This document shows, piece by piece, positions 43,180-53,131 of a stretch of DNA of 64,000 bases. The notes beneath the pieces are model-generated. The model did no database searches. It had not been told where the DNA came from and worked only from the letters and a program-made list of their open reading frames with translations. Made by a program: the position numbers and the translations under genes. The stretch comes from Sunxiuqinia indica. Its GTDB lineage: Bacteria > Bacteroidota > Bacteroidia > Bacteroidales > Prolixibacteraceae. The stretch's first letter is position 1. Each line of letters begins with the position of its first letter. The stretch is taken from the NCBI RefSeq assembly GCF_009847015.1, contig NZ_WVEM01000006.1, positions 1 through 64,000 of the forward strand, written 5' to 3'.

Positions 43180-43890
43180 CTAGTCTTCCAAAAAATAATC
43201 GATGGTAGAAACGACTCGAACGATTTTAATATGCGGTGTGTTTTGATCGCGGTCTGAAATCGTAAATAAACCCTGACGAGCAGTTTTAATTTTACCAACT
43301 TTAGAGTTCGAGTCCATGGCAAATTTCTCGGCTACTTCGCGGGCATTCTTTGTGGCTTCCTCGATCATTGACGGTTTAATTTCATTCAATTTAGTGAAAA
43401 TAAACTCCACTGGTCTCCAGGTATTTTTCGATCCAATAACAATTCCTTTCGATATCAATGAGAGAGATTCACTTAATGCTGCCTGCAAGCGACTAACATC
43501 GTCAGTTCGCACTGTAAATTCGGTTTTCACAATATATCGATATTGGCGGTTTTGCATGTTGCTTCCATACATTTGCGCACGGGCATCATCAATATTGGTC
43601 GATCCCATGCTCAGCTCTTCAGCCGTAAAGCCATGATCGACAAAAAACTGTTGCACCTGTTTTTTCTGATCTTCGATTTCAGTTTTCAACAGCTTTAAAT
43701 CATTGCCGGTGAGTGTAATCTGAATTGGCCAAACAGCAAGATCAGCTTCAACCTCGCGTTCCGATAAGCCTTTCACCTCGACATGCCTGTTCGATTGAAT
43801 CCCATTTTTATGCATGTTGCCAATAAAATACCCGCCCAAAATAATGGCAATAGCAAGAACTATTATCTTCGATATACTCAGTTTTTCCAT
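43180..43890 (-). CDS. SIMPL domain (DUF541) protein
   Basis: From the ATG at 43890 the 236-aa product has an N-terminal membrane helix or uncleaved signal (ISKIIVLAIAIILGGYFIGN). The SIMPL domain follows: VEVKGLSEREVEADLAVWPI, LLKTEIEDQKKQVQQFFVDH and ATKNAREVAEKFAMDSNSKV. These proteins are periplasmic, form ring-like assemblies in some species, and their reaction is unknown. The longer frame from 44007 would put a second hydrophobic segment ahead and is less likely. Converges on the sigma/barrel pair; TTTTTTGGAAG...CTTCCAAAAAA flanks the end (43130-43197) and may form a weak bidirectional terminator. Confidence 0.9.
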   Translation of the reverse strand: MEKLSISKIIVLAIAIILGGYFIGNMHKNGIQSNRHVEVKGLSEREVEADLAVWPIQITLTGNDLKLLKTEIEDQKKQVQQFFVDHGFTAEELSMGSTNIDDARAQMYGSNMQNRQYRYIVKTEFTVRTDDVSRLQAALSESLSLISKGIVIGSKNTWRPVEFIFTKLNEIKPSMIEEATKNAREVAEKFAMDSNSKVGKIKTARQGLFTISDRDQNTPHIKIVRVVSTIDYFLED

Positions 43891-44279
43891 AATAAAATTA
43901 ATTTGAAATGAATTAAGTTTGTCCTTTTTAAAAGCTAATAATTTCGCTGCCAAACTAACACTTAAAACACCTGCTACCAAAACAGTATAAAACTGATGCA
44001 TCCGCAACTATTTCCAAAATCAATATGAAATATTTTTTAATTGTGACAAGTTCAGCACGAGATTCTAAAATCAACAATATCTGAGCCAAAATCTGTTAAA
44101 AACAATATGATCAGTCGAATTGAAAAATAAGTACTTAGCCAAGCCTTCCTGGTTGCTTATATACAGACCAAGAATGAGGTCAACGTTTCACAGCAAATGA
44201 AAATGGCTTTCAAAGCTTAAATACGATTTTATTTAGCTGAATGGCAGGTTGAAATAGAACTTCGAAACAACAAAAAACA
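43891..44279. other. Intergenic stretch, no gene seen
   Basis: AT-rich, with no supported frame on either strand. I see no promoter of the usual form, no RNA gene and no repeat. Confidence 0.35.
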
Positions 44280-44681
44280 TTAAAACTCGGTTGGATCCTG
44301 TTGTTCCCGTTTGTTCGAATCCTCGTGTTTACTTTTGTTATAAATCTTTGGATACTTCAGATGCTTAAACTTTGTTTTCCCATTTCTCGATTCGAAAAGC
44401 GTCACGCGAGCCACAAAAAAACTAGTTTGTCCATTATCAATTGAAATCGGATAGTTGATCTTTCCAAGGGCAAGCTGAGATTCAAAAAAGTTATTAAAGA
44501 TGACATCTACTGAGTCTTTCGATTCAACCAGGTACTTGTGGTTTGTCCGGTCGGTATAATCCTCAACAAGGATGTAATATCCGTTTTTGCGATCACTCGC
44601 GTCATTCGCGTCTTCATTTCCCTCAGTTTTCGTAAATGAAAGACAGAATAAGGAAATAACGATAACTAAAATCGATTTCAT
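44280..44681 (-). CDS. Small secreted hypothetical protein, 133 aa
   Basis: The N-terminus is a signal peptide (SILVIVISLFCLSFTKTEG). The mature part is charged and short, with YYILVEDYTDRTNHKYLVES, a beta-rich middle (ISIDNGQTSFFVARVTLFES) and a basic/acidic tail (NKSKHEDSNKREQQDPTEF). No family is recognised and no function is proposed. It is a single gene with long non-coding flanks on both sides. Confidence 0.65.
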   Translation of the reverse strand: MKSILVIVISLFCLSFTKTEGNEDANDASDRKNGYYILVEDYTDRTNHKYLVESKDSVDVIFNNFFESQLALGKINYPISIDNGQTSFFVARVTLFESRNGKTKFKHLKYPKIYNKSKHEDSNKREQQDPTEF

Positions 44682-45235
44682 AATTTATTTAATAGTAACT
44701 GTAATGTTCACAATCTGTACTTCGCACTGGCTGCCGGTGATTCAGCTGATGGATCCCTTTTTCACATCGGAGAACGAACATATTGTAGCTTTTAAGCAAT
44801 GTGCCTATCTAATCGGGAGGCGAATTTACTAACAAACGAAAACAATGGCAAGTTGTTGTATTCATGATTTATAGCTCGATTTTCACAATTGCTAAAAAGA
44901 GCATGGCTTTCAGCTGGAATTTGCAAGTAAAACGGGCTTCGCTTATGCAAATCATTTTTGTAATTTATAATGATTTTGAATAGTCTTCAGCGTGTGAATC
45001 GAGGTTTTTGTTTACAAAACGAGTAAATTTCAGATTAACAAGAGCCAAACTCAATTCGCATGTTAATCGGAGATTATTTTAAACGGACTTAGATATATTC
45101 AGACAGAATATTCTTTATCTCGGATATTGGATTTTGCCAAAATTACGTATATTGATGCTAGTGATATTGAATCAATAGTTTGATTTCAATATGATTGGCC
45201 GAAGAATTTATAAATCTAATTTATAGGCTGGCAAT
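44682..45235. other. Long AT-rich intergenic stretch, no gene seen
   Basis: An 81-codon frame overlapping the 5' side of the small secreted gene is spurious. About 550 bp hold no coding signal, repeat or RNA that I can support. Confidence 0.35.
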
Positions 45236-46405
45236 ATGGAGTACTTTTACAAAACCTATGAAGAGTGCCGCAATCGCTTTCGGAATGTGGCCAATGAATT
45301 AAGCTCCAACTATAACAACGCCCGGGTTGGGAAAATCAAGGTCGACAGTATGATTGACCCTGACCTAACAGTTGATTGGCTCTATATCCCCGCACAACAG
45401 CAACCCCGGAAATTACTGGTTCTTACTTCAGGGCTTCACGGAATTGAAGGGTTTACCGGTAGCGCTATTCAACTCATGTTTATTGATAGAATACTGAGCA
45501 GATTATCGCTCGAGGAGCTGGGAGTTGTATTTATTCACGGTCTAAATCCTTATGGATTTAAGTACTTCCGGAAAGTAACCGAGAATAATGTTGATTTGAA
45601 TCGAAACTGTGTTATTAATCCAAGGCTGTATCAAAGCATTAATGCGGGTTATTCTAAAATGTCGAATCTGCTAATCCCAAAAGGAGAGTTGTCAATCGAT
45701 AAACTGCAATACCGCTTTTTTCACTTGAATGCCATCTATAAAATAATTAAAGAGTCGCTCCCAATTCTGCGTCAGGCAGCATTGCAAGGGCAATACGAAT
45801 ACGAACGAGGGATTTATTACGGAGGCAAAAGATTGGAGCCTCAACTCGCTGCACTTGAACCATTACTGAGAACTCTTTTTGAAGACTACCAATCGATATT
45901 GAGTGTAGACTTACATACAGGCTATGGCAAACGTGGAAAAATGCACCTGTTTCTCAATCCAATTAATGATGAAAAAGTTTTGGCAGGATTAGACTACGTG
46001 TTAGATGGAGAAAAAATTAACTGGGGAAGCGATGCGGATTTTTATACCATCAACGGAGAATATTTAGAGTGGATGGGGCAGCTTGCCAATGAGAAGTTGT
46101 GTATCCCCATTCGGTTTGAATATGGCACGCTCGATAGCCAAAAAACGTTAGGAGCACTAAAGTCGATTCAAATCATGATTAGCGAAAATCAGGGAGCTCA
46201 ATTCGGCTTTAAGGATCAAAAGTCAAAAGACCGGGTGATGCAAGATTTTCTGGATATGTACTATCCAAGTACAGTTGCATGGCGTTCGAAAGTCCTGACT
46301 GACTCCTCCATAAAAATGAGTAAAATAATGAATCGATTCCTCGAATATGAGGTGGCCGGAGCTGATCAGCGTAAAGCTATCGCCTCAATAACAACTCAGA
46401 AATAA
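45236..46405 (+). CDS. DUF2817 (M14-like) metallopeptidase family protein
   Basis: The 389-aa protein has the zinc-carboxypeptidase-like pattern of DUF2817: H68-x2-E71 in LTSGLHGIEGFTG, NNVDLNRN (117-124) and a third His, H227, in LSVDLHTGYGKR. GLNPYGFKYF and IRFEYGTLDSQKTLGALKSI are typical of the family. No signal peptide is evident, so it is likely cytoplasmic. It probably cleaves peptides or amide bonds; substrate unknown. Single gene, well separated from neighbours. Confidence 0.9.
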   Translation: MEYFYKTYEECRNRFRNVANELSSNYNNARVGKIKVDSMIDPDLTVDWLYIPAQQQPRKLLVLTSGLHGIEGFTGSAIQLMFIDRILSRLSLEELGVVFIHGLNPYGFKYFRKVTENNVDLNRNCVINPRLYQSINAGYSKMSNLLIPKGELSIDKLQYRFFHLNAIYKIIKESLPILRQAALQGQYEYERGIYYGGKRLEPQLAALEPLLRTLFEDYQSILSVDLHTGYGKRGKMHLFLNPINDEKVLAGLDYVLDGEKINWGSDADFYTINGEYLEWMGQLANEKLCIPIRFEYGTLDSQKTLGALKSIQIMISENQGAQFGFKDQKSKDRVMQDFLDMYYPSTVAWRSKVLTDSSIKMSKIMNRFLEYEVAGADQRKAIASITTQK

Positions 46406-46451
46406 GCGAATCCACCCACCATTTAAAAACCGCAAGGTAAAAGTCAGATTT

Positions 46452-47639
46452 TTACGCTTTCTTTTCTTTCGGTTTATACAAGCCGGCATGTGTTTCCTCA
46501 ATTAACTCAACAAGCGGAATTTCATCCGGGCACTTGCTGTTATCAATTTGCTTTAGGTTTTCTGAGGTAGGGAAATTTCCCGGAAACCAATGATCTTTTT
46601 CCTGAAACATGTTGTACCGATAAAATCCAAAGTCTTTCATGTCATAGCATTTCCACAGCTTCCGAAAGCGTAATATTTCTGGAATGTTGAGGCCAGACGG
46701 ATCGCCTAGCATTTCGTAGCCTTCGTAGTAAGCATACGGATCAGACTGCACTTGCTCATCCAGCTTTTGTTTGATGTTCGCATCAGTTTCAGATAGTGGA
46801 ACCGACGCCGGAAAGATTCCATTGATCGGGTAGAAGTGCTCAGGTTCGGTAATGCCAAACGAAAGGGTGTGCACGTTCGGATTGCTCAAACAAAACCGGG
46901 CATTCCACTGAATGGGGTGTAATGGAGCGGTGAGATCAGTCAGCTTTTGCGGTGGATTAAACAGTTGACCTCCTTTGTCGTTGGGGGAAATGATAAATAC
47001 TCCCATATCTTTTGCTGCGGCCAAATCGATTGCCGGCTTATTGCGTTGGAGAAAGTAATAATAATGCAGGTTAACAAAATCGAACAGATCAGTTTCAATG
47101 GCTTTCATTATGACATCCAAAGGTCCGTGCGTGCTAAAGCCAACATGGCCGATTATGCCTTCTTCCTTCATTTTCAGCAGTTCCTCAACCGGTCCACCAG
47201 GAGCACAGGCGGTTTCCTGCAGATCCATGGTATTGATGCCATGCCAGCCATAAAAGTCGAAATAATCCGTTTGCAGAGTTTCCAATTGCTCATTCACCAG
47301 TGTGCGCATCTCCTCTGCGGTATTTGCGTTTCCTTTGGTCATCAGGTAATAGGAGTCACGTTTTACCTTCAGTTTTTCATTCAATACAATCCCAAAAGCA
47401 GTCTCACTTTTTTTATACCCATATGCAGTCTCAATCAGGTTGATGCCTTGTTCCAGAGCTAACTCCACTGTTTTGGTCACCTGAGCAAGCGTATCGGCAG
47501 GAATCTCATGGCGCGGATCGTTCCAGCCATGTTTAAAGCGCATACCTCCCAGGGTGATCACACTTATTTCCTTCTCGGTTTTGCCAAAACGGCGGTATTC
47601 CATTTTGGGCTGGTATCGGGTCATCTTCGTAAAATCCAT
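46452..47639 (-). CDS. Aldo/keto reductase family oxidoreductase
   Basis: From the ATG at 47639 the 395-aa product has the AKR barrel: YRRFGKTEKEISVITLGGMR, INLIETAYGYKKSETAFG (active-site Tyr region), YFDFYGWHGINTMD, EEGIIGHVGFSTHGPLDVIM and FVNLHYYYFLQRNKPAIDLA. It belongs to the large predicted-oxidoreductase branch with a C-terminal extension (about residue 300 on). This extension lacks the 4Fe-4S Cys motif seen in many of these enzymes. It reduces aldehydes or ketones with NADPH; substrate unknown. A TACTTTTG box on the minus strand (47664-47671) places transcription start downstream of the earlier candidate start at 47693, supporting the chosen start. Confidence 0.92.
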   Translation of the reverse strand: MDFTKMTRYQPKMEYRRFGKTEKEISVITLGGMRFKHGWNDPRHEIPADTLAQVTKTVELALEQGINLIETAYGYKKSETAFGIVLNEKLKVKRDSYYLMTKGNANTAEEMRTLVNEQLETLQTDYFDFYGWHGINTMDLQETACAPGGPVEELLKMKEEGIIGHVGFSTHGPLDVIMKAIETDLFDFVNLHYYYFLQRNKPAIDLAAAKDMGVFIISPNDKGGQLFNPPQKLTDLTAPLHPIQWNARFCLSNPNVHTLSFGITEPEHFYPINGIFPASVPLSETDANIKQKLDEQVQSDPYAYYEGYEMLGDPSGLNIPEILRFRKLWKCYDMKDFGFYRYNMFQEKDHWFPGNFPTSENLKQIDNSKCPDEIPLVELIEETHAGLYKPKEKKA

Positions 47640-47663
47640 AAAATTGATCTGATGTAAGGGACA

Positions 47664-47671
47664 CAAAAGTA
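47664..47671 (-). promoter_or_regulatory. -7 box of the aldo/keto reductase promoter
   Basis: On the minus strand the sequence TACTTTTG fits TAnnTTTG and lies 25 bp upstream of the ATG at 47639. No clear -33 TTTG was found at the proper distance, so this is suggestive only. Confidence 0.45.
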
Positions 47672-47779
47672 TTGAAACAACAGCGAAACCCATTGTGATG
47701 TTTATTAATATTTCTTAATGTTTTGCTGCTTCTTGCGGAAATTAGCCATCTTTGTTTTGCTCGAACGAATGGACATTTT

Positions 47780-48805
47780 ATGGCAAACAGTCGCTTTCAA
47801 AACTTCAAACGCTTTTTACCCGATGGATTTATCGCAGGCATTATTTTGATGATTCTGCTCGCCTGGCTGATTCCCGGAATTGGAAGCAAGGGAAGTACTA
47901 TTGAGTTGAAGGTATTGATCCGATATGGCATTTCACTCTTGTTTTTCTTTTATGGCTTACGATTGAGTCCCGAGAAACTGAAAAAGGACCTCAGTAACTG
48001 GCGTTTACATTTGCTAATTCAATCCATTACCTTTATCATATTTCCTTTGGTGGTGCTTGCTTTTCGTCCGCTATTGGCAGGTACTGAAAACGAAATTCTG
48101 TGGTTGGCTGTTTTCTTTCTGGCTGCTTTGCCTTCTACAGTGTCGTCTTCAGTGGTCATGGTGTCTCTGGCCGAAGGAAACATACCGAGTGCTATATTCA
48201 ATGCCAGTATCTCCGGCATTATTGGTATTATCATCACCCCCCTGTGGGTTGGCTTATTTATGGAGAAGCAAAGCGATGCCTTTGCTTTTGCCGAAGTGAT
48301 TAGTGATCTGGTCATGCAAATCCTTATTCCGGTCTGCATCGGACTATTCTTACATCGCTGGTGGGGGAATTGGGGCATCCGCAATAAACGTTATTTTAGC
48401 TTGTTCGATAAGTCGGTTATCCTAACCATTGTGTATCGGAGCTTTAGCGATTCTTTTTTGAATGGCGTTTTTACCAGCATAAAAGTGCACGAGTTATTGA
48501 TTTTAGGTGCTAGTGTCGTCGCCCTGTTCTTTTTTGTTTTTGAAGGAACGAAGTTGTTGATGAAAGCTTTTCATTTTAGCAGAGAAGATCAAATTACGGT
48601 GCTGTTTTGTGGGTCGAAAAAATCACTGGTTCATGGCTCGGTCATGGCTGCGGTACTGTTTGCCGGATCGTCATTTGGTAGCTTGTTTTTAGTTCCGGTA
48701 ATGATCTATCACGCGTTTCAACTTTTTTACATTAGTGTTGTCGCCAGACGGTATGGGAAAGAAAAGATTATGGATAATAAAAGTCAGAGTAATCAGCAGG
48801 ATTGA
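47780..48805 (+). CDS. Bile acid:sodium symporter-like (SBF/Rch1 type) transporter
   Basis: From the ATG at 47780 the 341-aa integral membrane protein has about nine to ten helices: DGFIAGIILMILLAWLIPG, YGISLLFFFYGLRLSPEKL, FFLAALPSTVSSSVVMVSLA (the conserved unwound helix with Ser/Thr ion ligands) and SISGIIGIIITPLWVGLFME. CGSKKSLVHGSVMAAVLF is the second conserved crossing. Members of this YfeH/Rch1 branch are Na+-coupled transporters or solute regulators; substrate is not predictable. The frame upstream to 47723 uses TTG and is not needed. Divergent from the aldo/keto reductase. Confidence 0.92.
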   Translation: MANSRFQNFKRFLPDGFIAGIILMILLAWLIPGIGSKGSTIELKVLIRYGISLLFFFYGLRLSPEKLKKDLSNWRLHLLIQSITFIIFPLVVLAFRPLLAGTENEILWLAVFFLAALPSTVSSSVVMVSLAEGNIPSAIFNASISGIIGIIITPLWVGLFMEKQSDAFAFAEVISDLVMQILIPVCIGLFLHRWWGNWGIRNKRYFSLFDKSVILTIVYRSFSDSFLNGVFTSIKVHELLILGASVVALFFFVFEGTKLLMKAFHFSREDQITVLFCGSKKSLVHGSVMAAVLFAGSSFGSLFLVPVMIYHAFQLFYISVVARRYGKEKIMDNKSQSNQQD

Positions 48806-49004
48806 GATGAACTCAGGGGCTGAGTCTAACTGAAATTAAAACGCAAGCGATGAAAGAAGAATCTGCTTCCCTAACCCTCCTGAAAATTTCTTTCTTGTTG
48901 ACCTTCCAAAATCTCTCCTCCCCTACTATGCGCTCAGGGGCAAGCTATTTCCTGATGTGATCTTACCCCCCCCCGAAAACGGGATCTATCATCTATCTCC
49001 GCCT

Positions 49005-51557
49005 TTATTTTGGCATAATTTCAATCACCTTGGAAACACTGGTCACCTTTCCATCCAAATCAATCAGGTCGGCCTGAATAATAAATTTCCCAGCTACCTC
49101 GCTAGCCATTACTTCAAATTCCGATTGGCCGGAAGGGTTGATCCGAACTGCCGGGCTCCAAAACAGGGTGGTTGGTTGCATGGCTGGTTTTTCAGACTTT
49201 TTTAACCAAAAATCCCGTGCAACACGATAACCATCTTGATGAATATCCTCAACATCTTCCTGTTCAATAACTTCTATACTTTTACCTCTTTTGGTTTCAA
49301 TCTCAATTACGCCGACGGAATTCAGTCCTGTGTGGCGTTGAATATCAACTGGATTGGTAGAAATATTAATTGACTCTACATCCAACGGACTGATGCTATT
49401 AAGTACGCTTGCGCTGGTTCCCACCTTTTGTCCATCAATAACAATCAACGCCCCATCCTGCGCCATGAGGGAATTAGTTCCACCCGGGAAAATAATCAAA
49501 TCACCATCAAGCCGAAACGATTTAATCATTTTTATTACGTCCAACAATGAGGTTGCTGATTGTAAGTATTTTTTATAAGCCGGCTCTGTTTTTTGCTTGG
49601 GAGCCTTTGTCCTTTCTGAAAATAGAAACGTATTGTCACGATAAAAATCACTGCTGTATTGTGCAGGTTCCAGATCAGCATTCGATTGAATAAAATTGAT
49701 TACGTATGCTTTAATTTCTTCAGATAAAGACTTTTCAAACCTCACCATTAAGTTCTCGTTTCCATCCGGCCCCATTGCTTTTATCACAAAGTTGTCCAGT
49801 TGATCCGGCTCAATCGCTTGCTGATAAAATCCACCGTTCTCATCTGTTGATAAGTGAAGGATCTTCATGTTTTGTGAATTCAGAAAGCTAACCTTTGCAT
49901 TTGGAACAGGTTCATTTTCCTGATTCACAACCTGCCCGGAAAGTCCGGATTGATGATACTTCGTTTGTTCCCGCTCCGGCTCGAAATTCAACACTTCATC
50001 CCAGTCGAAATTTTTGAGCTGGTTGGCTACTAAAATATGATTCATGGTCGATTCAATGTTTTCCTTCGACATCAGGCTCTCCAAATTAGGAATTACCTTC
50101 TCCAAATCGGAGTTGACCAATAGCCAGTTGTCCCATTTATAAGGCCAATCCAGCTTCTCCTGCATCGAACTAATCGACAGGTTTACGATCGGCAAATCAG
50201 TATCTTCGGGGACATCTGCTTTCAGGCCAAATTTGAAAACCTCCCCGACCTTTAGCTGATTCGGAGCCGAAAGCTCAATATGGGTGTCATCCTCCCGATC
50301 AATAAAAATCATTCGGCGAGCAAGCACCTGCTGATTTTCATCAAATACAGAAATCAGGCTGATCCCTTCAGGAAATTGCTCTTTGGGAATTCTTAGGCGT
50401 GCCGGCCCACTCATTTCAAGCTCGGAGGCCCAAACAACAGACTCTCTCTGATTGGCAACCAGATACAGCATGTTGGATTGATCTCCAGTTAGCATGAGAT
50501 TAGCGTAAATAAACTCCTGATCAGTTTTTGTAATCATCATCAGCAGCCCATCTTGTGAGTCAGGTAGCGGAAACAATTGATTTTCGCCCAAGGCACTTGT
50601 CAACTTCAGACTGTACTTTTTCCCCTTTTCTGCAGTTATTGAAAAAATTCCATAGCCCGGGAGCAAGGTTTTTATCGTCTGTACTTTGTTCCCAGCCTGA
50701 TCTAAAATATTACCTGTAACTGATTGCGGATTTCCCATTTCATCGAATACCGCGAACCCTATTTTTTGCTGTGTTCCGGCAACTAGCGCTCCTGCTTCGG
50801 GGAAAAACTGAACAGCCATTTTTTGATTTTTGACAGGCAGAATAGTCGAATAATTCAGCTCATTCCTTTTGCTGAATATTTTCATGCTTAATGGCGATGA
50901 ATAATTTTTCTGAGGAATTGCTATTTCCAGACTTACTTTGCCAAATTCATCCGACTTTACTTTATCATCTAAAATTAACTTATCGCCATCAAACAGCTCA
51001 TATTCTAACTTTTCCTTTTTAAAGGGTGAGCCGTCCATTTCTTCAACCAAAAATGAATAATTAACTGACTTGCCTGGAACAAAAAACGGTGGTCGTTCTG
51101 TTTCAACGAGACGAACAGCGGCTTTGTCTCTTGGGTTAATGAATATCAATTTACAAAAGGCCTCATTAGCTTTCGAAATCAGGTCGGTGTATGCCACCAA
51201 AGCGTAGTTGCCTTCTGCCAAACCATTGGGAATTCGCAAATCACCTTTCATTACCCCGGCTTTAGTCTGGTAGGTATCACTACTAATCAGCACTCCATTT
51301 CTGGAATACAACGCGACATGGTATTTCGGACTCTCGGGTTTAGCTAATTGCCCCGCGCTATTGGTAATCATGGTTGAAAACCAAATAATTTCCTCCGGAG
51401 CATACACTTCCTTATCAGTGGTTAACTCAATCTTTTCCTTCGGATAGAATTGATAATAGTCATTCAGCTTTTGTGCAATCTCGTTGATCAAAGGGCTTTG
51501 CGAAAATGCTGATAATGAAAATAAGAAAAAACATATGGCTAATAATCTGGTTCTCAT
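49005..51557 (-). CDS. MG2-like/CarboxypepD/plug domain protein without a barrel, 850 aa
   Basis: A signal peptide (LLAICFFLFSLSAFSQ) leads to macroglobulin-like beta domains. The first is ELTTDKEVYAPEEIIWFSTM (about residues 41-60), the MG2 hallmark 'TDKxxYxPGE'. A CarboxypepD_reg-like module lies near residues 540-600 (SGQVVNQENEPVPNAKVSFL), followed by a TonB plug-like domain near 670-760 (LIVIDGQKVGTSASVLNSIS, then VESINISTNPVDI and GVIEIETKRGK). No barrel follows; the end is another beta domain. Similar proteins are probably anchored at the outer membrane, role unclear. The start codon overlaps the stop of the gene before it (51554), so this is one operon with the sigma/FecR/STN genes. 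Confidence 0.85.
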   Translation of the reverse strand: MRTRLLAICFFLFSLSAFSQSPLINEIAQKLNDYYQFYPKEKIELTTDKEVYAPEEIIWFSTMITNSAGQLAKPESPKYHVALYSRNGVLISSDTYQTKAGVMKGDLRIPNGLAEGNYALVAYTDLISKANEAFCKLIFINPRDKAAVRLVETERPPFFVPGKSVNYSFLVEEMDGSPFKKEKLEYELFDGDKLILDDKVKSDEFGKVSLEIAIPQKNYSSPLSMKIFSKRNELNYSTILPVKNQKMAVQFFPEAGALVAGTQQKIGFAVFDEMGNPQSVTGNILDQAGNKVQTIKTLLPGYGIFSITAEKGKKYSLKLTSALGENQLFPLPDSQDGLLMMITKTDQEFIYANLMLTGDQSNMLYLVANQRESVVWASELEMSGPARLRIPKEQFPEGISLISVFDENQQVLARRMIFIDREDDTHIELSAPNQLKVGEVFKFGLKADVPEDTDLPIVNLSISSMQEKLDWPYKWDNWLLVNSDLEKVIPNLESLMSKENIESTMNHILVANQLKNFDWDEVLNFEPEREQTKYHQSGLSGQVVNQENEPVPNAKVSFLNSQNMKILHLSTDENGGFYQQAIEPDQLDNFVIKAMGPDGNENLMVRFEKSLSEEIKAYVINFIQSNADLEPAQYSSDFYRDNTFLFSERTKAPKQKTEPAYKKYLQSATSLLDVIKMIKSFRLDGDLIIFPGGTNSLMAQDGALIVIDGQKVGTSASVLNSISPLDVESINISTNPVDIQRHTGLNSVGVIEIETKRGKSIEVIEQEDVEDIHQDGYRVARDFWLKKSEKPAMQPTTLFWSPAVRINPSGQSEFEVMASEVAGKFIIQADLIDLDGKVTSVSKVIEIMPK

Positions 51558-53131
51558 GGCATGCTTTTTTGTGACGTTAATTGATTGGTTTGTTGACTAG
51601 GATGAAAAGAACTTTCTTTTGCGGATTCCTTTTTCAAGGCCTTCCGAAGATCTTCTGTTGGTTTTATAATATTGTAGTCACCCCAAAAATCTTCATCGTA
51701 ATCAGTAATAATCTCACTGAAAATTTCAGAGGAGTTAAAATTTTCATGCCGGCTAAAACGCTTCAGGTTGGTTTCCCGATAATCGGTCACTAACAAATCG
51801 GAGATACTGTGAAAGACCGAATTGATTTTATCGCGACGGCTTTTTACATGAAACTTGACAGATGCCTGAGCGGCATTAAAATACCAGCGATCATTATGGT
51901 TTTTATAAGAAACCGTGTAATTCAGTTCAATAGGGCGAACGTTGAACCCCCTCGGCTTTTTACGAATTAAGGATTTCCGGGCTACTTTCTTACCATTTCT
52001 ACTCAAACTAAACGAAGCGTAAACAAGTGCATAGCTTTCCCGATCAATATAAAGTTCGCCCTCATAGGTCAGGTAGTCAAATCTACCATCTGGTTCAAAC
52101 TGAATCACTACAGTTGGTCGCCCACGATACAGAATTACCCGGTCGACTTTGTATTTATAGTATTCTCTGAACTCCGGATCGATGAACGAATCTCTGGTTT
52201 TCACAACATCAAGTTTAGTAATGTAATACGGGCCTCCTTGCATTTTAAAATCTACCATAAGTACTGAAGGTCTGGCTTCCTTCGTTTTTCGCCCTTTCAG
52301 GTAGCGAATATTGTCTTGTCGAAAGGTGTTGCCGTAAGACGATTTTAAAATATCCATCACCGCTTCCGAAACATTGATGTAGTCATTATTTTGCTTCAAC
52401 ACCTCACGATAAAACGAGGTCATTAGTTGCTGCGAAGTGGAATAATTTGTTTCAATATTTTCGACTAACTGATCCATCACTTCCACCGGATCAATCGCTG
52501 TTACTTTTACTTCTTTTAACTGAACATTTATCGGTGTTAGTTGAATATCCAATTCACTTTGCATAAGCGTGTCCAGCGAAATCAGGTGCTGACTGTATCC
52601 CAGGCAGGAAAAAACCAGATCTTCAGACTTATACTCGCTGGGAATTGTTATTCGAAATTCCCCATCGCCATTCGAAATGGTTCCAAACGGATGTCCGGAC
52701 ACCGAAATACTGGCGTATGGAATTGATTGATGTGTTTGCCGATCGGTTAGTTTTCCGCTTAGCTTGAAAACCGACTCGAAGGTTGCTGCTGAATCTCCAC
52801 TTTCATCTTCTTGTCGATTAACAGTAATGATGAGTTGATTTTTGAGAAGTCGAAATGAAAATCGCTCCGAAAAAACAGCTTTCAGGACTTGATCAATCGT
52901 TTGATTCTTCGCCTCAATTGAGATTGGCTGATCGGTATCAACCAAACTGGGATCATAGGAAAAGTAGATTCCTGTTAAAGCAGAAATTTGATCAAACAAA
53001 TCGATTAATTTTCCGTCTTTAATCTGAATCGAGACGTTGGTATCCGGCCTGTAATCTTGCTTCTCCTGCGCATTCAATGCAAATGGCAGCAACACGAAAA
53101 GTAAGGAAACAAACAGGATACTATTTCTCAC
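51554..53131 (-). CDS. STN-CarboxypepD_reg protein, 525 aa, exported
   Basis: After a signal peptide (FVSLLFVLLPFALNAQ), residues ~30-105 are a secretin/TonB short N-terminal (STN) domain: IKDGKLIDLFDQISALTGIY, QTIDQVLKAVFSERFSFRLL. A CarboxypepD_reg-like domain follows (LSGKLTDRQTHQSIPYASIS, GTISNGDGEFRITIPS) and then about 320 residues of beta structure (YKVDRVILYRGRPTVVIQFE, YEGELYIDRESYALVYASFS). STN domains normally sit at the front of signalling TonB receptors and contact FecR; here no barrel follows. Stop and start codons overlap with both neighbours. Confidence 0.87.
   Translation of the reverse strand: MRNSILFVSLLFVLLPFALNAQEKQDYRPDTNVSIQIKDGKLIDLFDQISALTGIYFSYDPSLVDTDQPISIEAKNQTIDQVLKAVFSERFSFRLLKNQLIITVNRQEDESGDSAATFESVFKLSGKLTDRQTHQSIPYASISVSGHPFGTISNGDGEFRITIPSEYKSEDLVFSCLGYSQHLISLDTLMQSELDIQLTPINVQLKEVKVTAIDPVEVMDQLVENIETNYSTSQQLMTSFYREVLKQNNDYINVSEAVMDILKSSYGNTFRQDNIRYLKGRKTKEARPSVLMVDFKMQGGPYYITKLDVVKTRDSFIDPEFREYYKYKVDRVILYRGRPTVVIQFEPDGRFDYLTYEGELYIDRESYALVYASFSLSRNGKKVARKSLIRKKPRGFNVRPIELNYTVSYKNHNDRWYFNAAQASVKFHVKSRRDKINSVFHSISDLLVTDYRETNLKRFSRHENFNSSEIFSEIITDYDEDFWGDYNIIKPTEDLRKALKKESAKESSFHPSQQTNQLTSQKSMP

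Noticed and set aside
48957-49000. C-run near 48965 as phase-variation tract
   Set aside because: It lies outside any coding frame, in the gap after the transporter gene, so it has no visible target.
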